From NCBI GenBank assembly GCA_041476545.1, contig JBGOTP010000057.1:1-19095 (forward strand): a DNA stretch of 19,095 nt, read 5' to 3'. A program made the translations under genes and the position numbers. Source of the DNA: JBGOTP01 sp041476545. Its GTDB lineage: Bacteria; Acidobacteriota; Vicinamibacteria; Vicinamibacterales; CAVVIG01. The notes beneath the pieces were generated by a model. The model was not told the origin of the DNA, ran no database searches, and worked only from the letters and a program-made list of their open reading frames with translations. Positions 6,951 to 14,220 of the stretch are shown here, piece after piece. Within the stretch, counting starts at the first letter, position 1. Every line of letters begins with the position of its first letter.

Positions 6951-8255
6951 TCAGAACTCGGGAATGGCGGATCTCGGCTCGGACTGAAGGGCCCGGCGTC
7001 CGATATCCCGTCGATACTGCATGCCGTCGAACGAAATCGTCGCGACGCCGGCATAGGCGCGTGCAATCGCCTCGGCGTACGTGGGTCCGCGGCCGACGAC
7101 CGTCAGCACGCGGCCGCCCGCGGTCACAAGCCGCCCATCGCGCGTGGCCGTGCTCGCGTGATAGACCGACACGCCCGCCAGGCGCTCGGCCTCCGCCAGT
7201 CCGGAGATCGGCCGACCTGACTCCGCGGATTCGGGATAACCACGCGAGGCGAGCACCACACCGACGAGCTTCTCGGCCGTCAGGCGAATCGTGGACTGTT
7301 GCAGCTGGCCCCTGGCTGCGGCAATCAGGATCGGCAGGAGCGGATCGGCGATGAGGGGCAGAATCACCTGCGCCTCGGGATCGCCAAGGCGCGCGTTGAA
7401 CTCGATCACTTTCGGACCCGACGGGGTGAGCATCAGCCCCACGTACAGGAATCCGCGAAACGGACATCCCTCCGCGGCCATTCCGGCAATGACCGGCTCC
7501 ACGATGTCGCGCATCACGCGCTCGTGCAGGGCGTCGTCTATCAGCGGACTCGGCGCAAATGCGCCCATCCCTCCCGTATTGGGTCCACGATCGTCATCGA
7601 AAATCCGCTTGTGATCCTGGGCGGTGCCGATCGGCAGGGCGCGATGGCCATCACTGATGACGAAAAATGACACTTCGGGACCGGTCAGACGCTCTTCGAT
7701 AACGAGCCGGGCGCCCGCATCGCCAAAGCGAGATTCGTTCATCGCGGCTCGGACAGCCCCTTCGGCCTCCGAGAGGTCCGCCGCGATCACCACGCCTTTT
7801 CCGGCGGCGAGTCCGTCAGCCTTCACGACAAGAGGGAATCCGAACTCATGTGAGCGAACGCACGCCAGGGCCTCTTCAGGGCAGTCGCACACGAGGAAGC
7901 GAGCCGTGGGCACGGCATGGCGTTCCATGAATGCCTTCGCGAAGGCCTTGCTGGACTCGAGACGGGCCGCGGCGGCCGAGGGACCAAACAAAAGGTGGTT
8001 GCGTGCGGCAAAACGATCCGCGATCCCCACGCTGAGGGGCGCCTCGGGACCGACGATGGTGAAATCGACCCGCGCTCGATCAGCCAGCTCAACAAGGGCA
8101 TCTGTTTGCGACGGGTCGGTCGGGAGTGTGCGAGCGATCGCCGCGATGCCCGGGTTTCCCGGGACGCACAGGACCTCCGGCGCGGAAGGTTCGGAGGCCA
8201 GGCGGGCGGCCAGCGCATGCTCACGCGCGCCTCCGCCGATGACCATAACTTTCAT
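6951..8255 (-). CDS. purD: Phosphoribosylamine-glycine ligase
   Basis: A 434-residue GAR synthetase, the second step of de novo purine synthesis: 5-phosphoribosylamine, glycine and ATP give glycinamide ribonucleotide. The length fits the family (about 420-430). The N-terminal domain opens with VIGGGAREHA (5-14). The ATP-grasp region shows VVKADGLAAGKGVV (143-156), the GPNTGGMG loop (224-231), and the metal-binding EFNARLGDPEAQ signature (285-296). The start is the ATG at 8255-8253, giving the expected MKVMVIGGG opening; there is no strong Shine-Dalgarno. It is the first gene of a minus-strand set with mtaB and the haloperoxidase, and is divergent from rpsU across a 154-nt gap. Confidence 0.97.
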   Translation of the reverse strand: MKVMVIGGGAREHALAARLASEPSAPEVLCVPGNPGIAAIARTLPTDPSQTDALVELADRARVDFTIVGPEAPLSVGIADRFAARNHLLFGPSAAAARLESSKAFAKAFMERHAVPTARFLVCDCPEEALACVRSHEFGFPLVVKADGLAAGKGVVIAADLSEAEGAVRAAMNESRFGDAGARLVIEERLTGPEVSFFVISDGHRALPIGTAQDHKRIFDDDRGPNTGGMGAFAPSPLIDDALHERVMRDIVEPVIAGMAAEGCPFRGFLYVGLMLTPSGPKVIEFNARLGDPEAQVILPLIADPLLPILIAAARGQLQQSTIRLTAEKLVGVVLASRGYPESAESGRPISGLAEAERLAGVSVYHASTATRDGRLVTAGGRVLTVVGRGPTYAEAIARAYAGVATISFDGMQYRRDIGRRALQSEPRSAIPEF

Positions 8256-8320
8256 TACTTGAGTACTTTAGGAGCTGTGATGGAATTGCACGGATGGTTG
8301 ACGCGACCGGGACTATTTCG

Positions 8321-8350
8321 TTGACCTCGACGGTGGTTCCCGCCTAGAAT
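8321..8350 (+). promoter_or_regulatory. Sigma-70-type promoter for rpsU
   Basis: TTGACC (8321-8326) and TAGAAT (8345-8350) are separated by 18 nt, close to consensus -35 and -10 boxes. Transcription would begin near 8357, leaving a leader of about 50 nt before the rpsU GTG. It is the best promoter in the 154-nt divergent gap. No equally clear promoter facing purD was found. Confidence 0.65.
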
Positions 8351-8364
8351 CCGCGTTTACCTGT

Positions 8365-8388
8365 GATAGCCTAACACGTTTGGTTATC
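8365..8388 (+). promoter_or_regulatory. Hairpin in the rpsU leader
   Basis: GATAGCC (8365-8371) can pair with GGTTATC (8382-8388), seven pairs with one G-U wobble and a 10-nt loop, within the predicted leader. It sits just before the ribosome-binding site AAAAAGGGG (8391-8399). It may affect rpsU translation, as ribosomal-protein leaders often do, but no known regulatory RNA family is recognised. Confidence 0.35.
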
Positions 8389-8409
8389 TCAAAAAGGGGT
8401 TGATCTCAC

Positions 8410-8607
8410 GTGGCTGAAGTCAAGATTCAGGAGGGCGAATCGATCGAGAGCGCGCTCCGCCGGTTCAAGCGCAAGGTGCAGCAGGAAGACATCATCAAGG
8501 ATATCAAGAAGCATTCCTTCTATTTGAAACCTGGCGACAAGCGCCGGGCGAAGCAGGCACTCGCCCGAAAGCGGAACCGGAAGAAGCTCCGGCGCGAGCT
8601 GGAGTAG
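8410..8607 (+). CDS. rpsU: Small ribosomal subunit protein bS21
   Basis: A 65-residue S21 protein, which binds the 30S platform near the 3' end of 16S rRNA and helps initiation. ESIESALRRFKRKVQQEDI and the basic KPGDKRRAKQALARKRNRKK tail are typical, as is the length. The start is GTG 8410 with AGGGG at 8395-8399 about 10 nt upstream; no in-frame ATG gives a sensible N-terminus. It has its own promoter and leader hairpin. The zinc-ribbon gene begins 25 nt downstream and may share the transcript. Confidence 0.96.
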   Translation: MAEVKIQEGESIESALRRFKRKVQQEDIIKDIKKHSFYLKPGDKRRAKQALARKRNRKKLRRELE

Positions 8608-8632
8608 AACGGCCCCGACGAGGTAGCGACCG

Positions 8633-8938
8633 ATGGAGTTCCAGGACAGGATCCTCAGGTGCGTGGACTGCGACGCGGAGTTTGTCTGGACGGCTGGAGA
8701 GCAGCAGTTCTTCGCCGACAAGAACTTCAAGAACGAACCGAAGCGCTGTAAGGATTGTAAGGGCAGGCGCGCGGCCCGTCCCGCCGGGGCTGTCGCCCGC
8801 GAGCGGGTGGAAACCGTCACCATGTGTTCGGCCTGTGGCAAAGAGACGACGGTGCCGTTCAAGCCAACGCAGGGTCGACCGGTGTTCTGCAAGGAATGTT
8901 TTCAGTCGCGGAAGTTTGCTGGAGCGGGCGGCGTCTAG
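8633..8938 (+). CDS. Double zinc-ribbon protein (zf-trcl-type plus CxxC ribbon)
   Basis: A 101-residue protein with two Cys4 zinc-binding units. The first, C10-x2-C13 and C39-x2-C42, contains the segment from DAEFVWTAGEQQFFADK to RCKDCK, typical of the 'probable zinc-binding domain' (zf-trcl). The second, C65-x2-C68 and C86-x2-C89, has CGKETTVPFKPTQGRPVFC, a ribbon found in many uncharacterised bacterial proteins. An Ala/Arg-rich linker joins them. GAGG at 8620-8623 precedes the ATG. Its function is unknown; proximity to rpsU and its basic, ribbon-like composition fit an RNA- or ribosome-associated role, but this is only inference. Confidence 0.85.
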   Translation: MEFQDRILRCVDCDAEFVWTAGEQQFFADKNFKNEPKRCKDCKGRRAARPAGAVARERVETVTMCSACGKETTVPFKPTQGRPVFCKECFQSRKFAGAGGV

Positions 8939-9033
8939 TTCACCCCACTCATTTCGTCCATTCTCCGCATTGAGTCGGCGCGCGCGACGAGTGGTGTGTT
9001 AAGCTCGCTCGCGCAGATACTTGGAGCGTTTTC

Positions 9034-9387
9034 ATGCAGATCGAGGAACGGGCCGTCGGCGATGTGAAGGTGCTCGACGTGAAGGGCAGAGTCACCCTTG
9101 GCGATGGCGACGAGCTGCTGAGGGACAAAATCAACAGCCTCCTGAATCAGGGCCACAAGAAGATCGTGCTCAACCTCGGAGGCGTGCCCTACATCGACAG
9201 CGCGGGCCTCGGCGAGATCGTTCGCACGTACACGACGGTCAGCCGGCAGGGTGGCAGTCTCAAGCTGCTCAACCTGACCAAGCGCATCACCGATCTTCTG
9301 TCCATCACAAAGCTCCTGACGGTGTTCGAGACTTTCGAGTCCGAGGACGACGCCGTCAAGAGTTTTTCAGCGCCGGCCAAGGCTTAA
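9034..9387 (+). CDS. STAS-domain anti-sigma factor antagonist-like protein
   Basis: A 117-residue single STAS-domain protein, like SpoIIAA/RsbV, which bind an anti-sigma kinase when unphosphorylated. The phosphoacceptor motif is YIDSAGLGEIV, with S56 as the probable target, after the usual strand VLNLGG. GGAG (9023-9026) lies 7 nt before the ATG. It stands alone: no RsbW-type kinase, PP2C phosphatase or sigma factor is encoded in the window, so its partner must be elsewhere or it serves another role (for example in a transport or signalling complex). The 95 nt upstream of it contain no convincing promoter. Confidence 0.9.
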   Translation: MQIEERAVGDVKVLDVKGRVTLGDGDELLRDKINSLLNQGHKKIVLNLGGVPYIDSAGLGEIVRTYTTVSRQGGSLKLLNLTKRITDLLSITKLLTVFETFESEDDAVKSFSAPAKA

Positions 9388-9428
9388 CTCGTGGTCCGGT
9401 CCGGCCACTAGTTCTGCACCCGCGCTAA

Positions 9429-10379
9429 ATGGCGCGCAGGACCTCTCCCAATCTCGCGGTCCGGGCCCCGTTGGCGACGTTGCCCACTGCCGACATGGCC
9501 AGGCGCCCTGTTGTGTACAGCCTGCTCGTCTCACTCAGACCCGCCCAGTGGACCAAGAATCTCCTGGTGTTTGCGGCTCTCATCTTCGCCGTGAAGCTCT
9601 TCGATCCGTACGCGGTGGCGAGGGCCACGGCAGCCTTCGTGATCTTCTGCGCGTTGTCGGGCAGCGTGTACTTGATCAATGACGTCGCCGATCGCGAGGG
9701 CGACCGACGACATCCGGTGAAGGGGCACCGTCCCATTGCATCAGGCGAGTTGTCCGTTGCGATCGCGGTCAACGTCGCCGTGGTGCTCGGAGCGGCGGCG
9801 ATCGGCGCGGCGTTCTTCCTCGGTTGGCGGTTCGCCTTGATTTCTGCCGCCTACTTCGTGCTGATGACCCTGTATTCAGGACTGTTGAAACACCTCGTGA
9901 TTCTCGACGTCCTCACCATCGCCATCGGCTTCGTGTTGCGCGCCGCGGCCGGCGCGGCCGCCATTGACGTCGTCATCAGCCACTGGCTGCTCGTCTGCAC
10001 GATCCTGCTGGCGCTATTCGTGGCGTTGGCGAAACGGCGGGCCGAACTGGTGCTGCTGGCGCAGGACGCGACCGGTCACCGGCGCATTCTGGGAGAGTAC
10101 AGTCCGTACCTGCTGGACCAGATGATTGGCGTGGTCACGGCGTCCACTCTGATTGCGTACATCCTCTACACGATCAGCCCCGAAACCATCGCGAAGTTCG
10201 GCACCGGGTGGCTGGAACTAACCGTTCCCTTCCCGCTCTATGGGATCTTCCGGTATCTCTATCTCGTGCATCGGCATGAAGCCGGCGGCAGTCCCGCCGA
10301 TCTCCTGTTGACGGACCGACCGCTGCTCGCATGTGTGGCGTTGTGGGCGGCGGCGGTCGTTGTGATCATCTATGTCTGA
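9429..10379 (+). CDS. UbiA-family decaprenyl-phosphate phosphoribosyltransferase-like membrane protein
   Basis: A 316-residue polytopic membrane protein of the UbiA prenyltransferase superfamily, most like decaprenyl-phosphate phosphoribosyltransferase (Rv3806c type), which transfers 5-phosphoribose from PRPP to a polyprenyl phosphate. The early RPAQWTKN (37-44) and the metal-binding NDVADREGD-R-x-HP (84-96) are characteristic, followed by KGHRPIASG. A second aspartate region lies near the ILDVLTIAIGFVLRA segment. About eight to nine hydrophobic segments are visible. The start is uncertain: ATG 9429 or ATG 9495, neither with a clear Shine-Dalgarno. The end overlaps the next ORF by 8 nt, tying it to a downstream glycosyltransferase set; it may supply a lipid-linked pentose donor. 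The partner epimerase genes (dprE1/dprE2) are not in the window. Confidence 0.85.
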   Translation: MARRTSPNLAVRAPLATLPTADMARRPVVYSLLVSLRPAQWTKNLLVFAALIFAVKLFDPYAVARATAAFVIFCALSGSVYLINDVADREGDRRHPVKGHRPIASGELSVAIAVNVAVVLGAAAIGAAFFLGWRFALISAAYFVLMTLYSGLLKHLVILDVLTIAIGFVLRAAAGAAAIDVVISHWLLVCTILLALFVALAKRRAELVLLAQDATGHRRILGEYSPYLLDQMIGVVTASTLIAYILYTISPETIAKFGTGWLELTVPFPLYGIFRYLYLVHRHEAGGSPADLLLTDRPLLACVALWAAAVVVIIYV

Positions 10380-11469
10380 TTTCACCGTTCGCACGGACTC
10401 CGTCAACGTCGAACAGATCATGGAGCAGATCCGCGCGCGGATCCGCGAGAAGCGGGGCGTGGATTACACCGAACAGCAGATCCGCGACCTGGCGGCCATG
10501 AAGCTGGAGACATTTCTCGACCCGCGCGTGGTGCGTTCCGATCTCCTGGAACGGTTCCAGCGTGCGCAGGCGGCTCAGGCGGCGGCGTCACACGTCACGT
10601 TTGGACCGAATGCCATCTTCGACACCGAGCGTCCGATCGTTGCCAGAATCCGACGCCTGCTGCGCCCTGTGCTCAAGTTGTTCTTCAACCCGAACCCGAT
10701 TTCGCAGGCACTGGTACGTCTCAACGACATCGACCCACGGGTTGACATGTGCCACGAGATCCTTCACAGCCTCGTGATTGAGCTCACGCGGACGGGCATC
10801 GAGGTGACGAACCTGAAGATGCGGGTCGAGTCCCTGACCGGCCGGCTCGAATTCAATGAGCGGCGCGCGCGCGCCCTGGAACGTGCGGTCGCATATGTCC
10901 CGTCAGCCGACGAACAGGCGAGTCCACCATTGACCGGAGGCTCTCTGCCGGCGGCCGCACCAAACGCCGGACGCCGCAGCGGCAGTTTCGCCGGAGGACC
11001 GCGCCCTTCGAGCTCCGGGCATGGGCATGGCTCGTCGGCGTCGGCAGTCTCTCGGCAGGCGCCGAGCAGTGTTCGGCCGGATCCGGCGACATCAACGGCC
11101 CAAAGCGCACCGGCCGTCCCTTCGTCTTCACCGCCTCCGAGTGCCGAACAGTCGTCATCCCCCGCTCTATCGGCCGGCACGCCGCCACAATCCGCCGAAG
11201 GTGCCGGCCACCAGCGCGGCCGGCGCCGCAGACGGCGTCGCGGCAGGCGAAGCGGCGGTTCCGCGGCGACACTCGAAGGCGCCACTGGAGCAAGCGGCGA
11301 TGCGGCGCCGCCGGCCGGGGAAATCTCTGACCACGACGCGGCCCCGGCCGGGACGTCCGGACCCGGAGCCGCCTTCGAGCCAAACCCGGGCAGCGCCGAC
11401 CATGCGGCGGCTCCCGCCGACTTCCCTCGCGATCCGTCCGGGCGCTCGGATTCCAGCGGCGAGCCGTGA
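10372..11469 (+). CDS. Unrecognised protein with conserved-looking N-terminus and Pro/Ser/Ala-rich, Arg-rich tail
   Basis: A 365-residue protein I cannot assign. It starts at ATG 10372, overlapping the UbiA-like gene by 8 nt, and its TGA overlaps the GTG start of the next gene, so it is translationally coupled on both sides. Residues 12-60 (IMEQIRARIREKRGVDYTEQ followed by LDPRVVRSDLLERF) form an amphipathic helical module I recall as similar to N-terminal segments of glycosyltransferase-cluster proteins. Residues 90-175 are helical with hydrophobic patches (LLRPVLKLFFNP; a coiled-coil-like end). From about 178 to the end the protein is low-complexity: P/S/A-rich, with RGRRRRRRRGRR at 282-293, presumably disordered. 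No catalytic motif is seen. It may be a scaffold or partner for the adjacent glycosyltransferases, which is inference from position only. Confidence 0.75.
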   Translation: MSDFTVRTDSVNVEQIMEQIRARIREKRGVDYTEQQIRDLAAMKLETFLDPRVVRSDLLERFQRAQAAQAAASHVTFGPNAIFDTERPIVARIRRLLRPVLKLFFNPNPISQALVRLNDIDPRVDMCHEILHSLVIELTRTGIEVTNLKMRVESLTGRLEFNERRARALERAVAYVPSADEQASPPLTGGSLPAAAPNAGRRSGSFAGGPRPSSSGHGHGSSASAVSRQAPSSVRPDPATSTAQSAPAVPSSSPPPSAEQSSSPALSAGTPPQSAEGAGHQRGRRRRRRRGRRSGGSAATLEGATGASGDAAPPAGEISDHDAAPAGTSGPGAAFEPNPGSADHAAAPADFPRDPSGRSDSSGEP

Positions 11470-12896
11470 AACTCGCCGTCGTCGCACAGCGCTACGGCGA
11501 GGCCATTAACGGTGGCGCCGAATTGCACGCGCGCTACATCGCTGAGCACCTCAGTCGCCACGCCGACATCGAAGTGCTCACCACGTGCGCGATCGACTAC
11601 ATTACCTGGAAGAACGAACTCCCCGCAGGCACGGATCGCGTCAACGGCGTTGCGGTCCGCCGTTTCCGCGTGAGGCATGAACGCAACCCTCTCGCCTTCG
11701 GCAAACGCTCCCTCCAGGTTTTCCACGAGCGCCATTCGGTGGCCGACGAGCTCGCCTGGCTGGACGCGGAGGGCCCCGCGAGTCCTGCACTCATCCGCTA
11801 TATCGCCCACCACGGGGTCGAGTACGACTACCTTATCTTCTTCAGCTACCGGTACTACCACGCGTACTACGGGACGCGCGCTGCAGCGTCTCGCGCCGTT
11901 CTCGTCCCGACGGCCGAGCGCGACTCCGCGATCGGGCTTTCCATCTTCACACCTGTTTTCCGCGGGGTCCGCGCGCTGATGTACAACTCGCCCGAAGAGT
12001 GCGCGATGATTCAGGCGGTCTCCGGCAATCAGATCGTCCCATCCGTGATCGTCGGCATCGGATCGGACGTGCCGCAGAACCCGCAGGCGGCGCGGTTCAG
12101 GCAGAAGCACGGCGTCCGTGGCCCCTTTGCCGTCTACGTCGGACGGATCGATGAGAACAAGGGCTGCAAGCAGTTGTTCGATTTCTTCAGTTCGTACCTT
12201 CGCGAGGAGGCGGGCCAGCTGACGCTCGTGCTCATCGGCAATTCATTGCTGCCCATTCCCGGCCATCCACGCATCCGGCACCTCGGGTTCCTCGACGACA
12301 CGGACAAGTTCGACGCCATGGCGGCCGCGGACCTGCTGATCGTGCCCTCGTACTTCGAGAGCTTGTCGATGGTGGCTCTCGAAGCGTGGGCGCTCGGTCG
12401 ACCTGTCCTCGCCAACGCCAAGTGCGACGTCCTGAAGGGCCAGTGCATCCGCAGCAATGCTGGGCTGTATTACGACAACGAAGCGGAATTCATCGGCGCG
12501 CTTCGCGCGATCGAAGGCCAGCGATGGGTGAGCGGAGCCCTCGGAAGAAACGGCCGCCAGTTCTTCCGCGACCACTATGAGTGGCCTATCATCGAGCGCA
12601 AGTACCTGGACGTGTTCGACCAGCTTTCCAAGGAAACGTCCGTCCGCGTCATCGATCCTCTTCCCGGATGGTTCGAACGCCGACGACCGGATTGTCCTCC
12701 AGGCGCAGAGGTGGTCGACTCGATTCCGTCCGGACCGTCGCTCAGTGCGCAGCCGCCGACAACCGTCCGGCGCGACCCTCTTCCAATGATTGCAACGGGG
12801 CCGTCCGTCCCACCGGATCGTCCTCAACCGTCGGCCCGCTACGATCGTCGCCGCCCACAGGGACGGGGCCGTTCACCCCGATCGAGGCGCGCATAG
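11466..12896 (+). CDS. GT4-type glycosyltransferase with disordered tail
   Basis: A 476-residue GT-B fold glycosyltransferase, GT4-like. The N-terminal domain opens VVAQRYGEAINGGAELHARY, and the C-terminal domain carries the E-x7-E nucleotide-sugar motif (E298 and E306, in ESLSMVALE) followed by GRPVLANA. The start is GTG 11466, overlapping the stop of the upstream gene (GTGA). The last about 80 residues (from ~393) are rich in Pro, Arg, Ser and Gln and look disordered, beyond the GT4 fold. It is a tandem paralogue of the next gene: both share the glycine-rich N-terminus, VLTTCA, VRRF, the E-x7-E box and the NGxxxxx-W tail. It presumably builds a cell-surface glycan from a nucleotide sugar; donor and acceptor are unknown. 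Confidence 0.9.
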   Translation: MKLAVVAQRYGEAINGGAELHARYIAEHLSRHADIEVLTTCAIDYITWKNELPAGTDRVNGVAVRRFRVRHERNPLAFGKRSLQVFHERHSVADELAWLDAEGPASPALIRYIAHHGVEYDYLIFFSYRYYHAYYGTRAAASRAVLVPTAERDSAIGLSIFTPVFRGVRALMYNSPEECAMIQAVSGNQIVPSVIVGIGSDVPQNPQAARFRQKHGVRGPFAVYVGRIDENKGCKQLFDFFSSYLREEAGQLTLVLIGNSLLPIPGHPRIRHLGFLDDTDKFDAMAAADLLIVPSYFESLSMVALEAWALGRPVLANAKCDVLKGQCIRSNAGLYYDNEAEFIGALRAIEGQRWVSGALGRNGRQFFRDHYEWPIIERKYLDVFDQLSKETSVRVIDPLPGWFERRRPDCPPGAEVVDSIPSGPSLSAQPPTTVRRDPLPMIATGPSVPPDRPQPSARYDRRRPQGRGRSPRSRRA

Positions 12897-12898
12897 TC

Positions 12899-14206
12899 GT
12901 GAAGCTCGCGTTCGTCGTCCACCGGTACGGACCTGAGGTCCTGGGCGGGGCCGAACACCTCTGCCGCCTCGTCGCGGAGCGCCTCGCCGCGCAGCACGAG
13001 GTGGATGTGCTCACGACGTGCGCGCGCGATTCGGTCACGTGGGAGAACGCCTACCCAGAGGGTTCCGATCGGATTCGCGGCGTCACTGTTCGACGCTTCG
13101 CGAATGCGCGCGTCCGCGACATCGACGCGTTCAACCGCTATGCGGAGTGGATCTACAACAACCCGCACACCCGCGCTGATGAACTCGATTGGCTTCAGCA
13201 GCAGGGACCCTGGTGTCCGGCCCTCATTGAATACCTGCGGCGGACGCATCAACAATATGACGTCCTGATCTTCTTCACGTATCTCCACGCCCCGACGGTC
13301 ATGGGACTGGAAGTCAACCCCGGCAAGAGCGTCGTCGTGTCAACGGCCCACGATGATCCGGCCATTCGGCTCGAGATCTTCAAGGACGTGTTCAGGCGGC
13401 CAGCCGCGCTCTGCTATCTGACAGACAGCGAACGGCTGTTCGTGCAGAGCCGGTTCAACGATCGGCCCCTCCTCGAGGAGGTGGTCGGTGTGGGGGTGGA
13501 GGTGCCGCAGCAGCGGCCGTACCCGAGGATCCCTGTTCCGTCCGAAGAAGAGTCGTCACTATCGGAGGTCGGCCAGAGCGGCCTGACCGATTGGGGCGGC
13601 TCGCTGGATGAGCCGTCGCCAGCGCCAGAGTTCCCGTCCCACCTCCTCGCCAAGGGATCCGTCTTCCGGCGGCGTCATCGGCTTTATGGATCGCTGGTGT
13701 TGTACGGCGGGCGGATCGACCCGGGAAAGGGCGGCGAAGAGCTGATCGAGTATTTCAGCGGCTACGTAAAGGATGGCGGAGAAGCGACACTGGCCTTGAT
13801 GGGTGTGAAGCTGATGGCGCTGCCGGAAGAGCCGTGGATCCGCTTCGCCGGATTGCTCTCGGATAGCGAGCGCCTGCAGGCGCTCGAAGCGGCTGACGTG
13901 GTCGTGTGCCCCGCGCCGTACGAGAGCCTCTCCCTGCTCGCACTCGAGGCGATGGCCGTCGGCACGCCCGTGCTGGCCAACGCGCGCAGCGCCGCGCTGG
14001 TCGAGCACTGCATCAAGAGCAATGGCGGCCTGTACTACGCGGACCGGGATGAGTTCGTGGAATGCCTGAAGCTGCTGGTTGGGGATTCCGAACTGCGCGA
14101 GGCCCTCGGCCGGAACGGGCGTGACTACGTGCGCAAGAACTACCGGTGGGACGTGGTGCTCGGCAAGTTCGAACGCATTTTCACCCAGGTGCGTAACGCA
14201 CGCTAG
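12899..14206 (+). CDS. GT4-type glycosyltransferase, paralogue of its upstream neighbour
   Basis: A 435-residue GT-B glycosyltransferase, GT4-like. The GTG at 12899, two bases after the upstream stop, is chosen over an open frame reaching back to 12581 because KLAFVVHRYGPEVLGGAEHL aligns with the start of the neighbouring paralogue. The donor-binding motif is ESLSLLALE with E342 and E350. The protein carries an insertion at about residues 205-255 that is rich in Glu, Ser and Pro and absent from the paralogue; in the neighbour the corresponding stretch is only a short QNPQAARF loop. This explains why the motif sits 44 residues later. The gene ends 14 nt before the convergent response regulator, with no intrinsic terminator seen. 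It is probably the second sugar transfer of the same envelope glycan pathway. Confidence 0.9.
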   Translation: MKLAFVVHRYGPEVLGGAEHLCRLVAERLAAQHEVDVLTTCARDSVTWENAYPEGSDRIRGVTVRRFANARVRDIDAFNRYAEWIYNNPHTRADELDWLQQQGPWCPALIEYLRRTHQQYDVLIFFTYLHAPTVMGLEVNPGKSVVVSTAHDDPAIRLEIFKDVFRRPAALCYLTDSERLFVQSRFNDRPLLEEVVGVGVEVPQQRPYPRIPVPSEEESSLSEVGQSGLTDWGGSLDEPSPAPEFPSHLLAKGSVFRRRHRLYGSLVLYGGRIDPGKGGEELIEYFSGYVKDGGEATLALMGVKLMALPEEPWIRFAGLLSDSERLQALEAADVVVCPAPYESLSLLALEAMAVGTPVLANARSAALVEHCIKSNGGLYYADRDEFVECLKLLVGDSELREALGRNGRDYVRKNYRWDVVLGKFERIFTQVRNAR

Positions 14207-14220
14207 TCAAAAGCATCGCG

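Noticed and set aside
6021..7220. Plus-strand open frame of 399 codons opposite mtaB and purD
   Set aside because: It crosses two well-supported genes on the other strand and has no protein-family features.
10764..12110. Minus-strand open frame of 448 codons across the unknown protein and first glycosyltransferase
   Set aside because: It spans two coupled genes on the other strand, has no recognisable motif, and its composition follows the complement of the low-complexity region.
12581..12898. Upstream extension of the second glycosyltransferase
   Set aside because: This part overlaps the end of the first glycosyltransferase in another frame and has no similarity to the paralogue's N-terminus; the GTG at 12899 gives the matching start.
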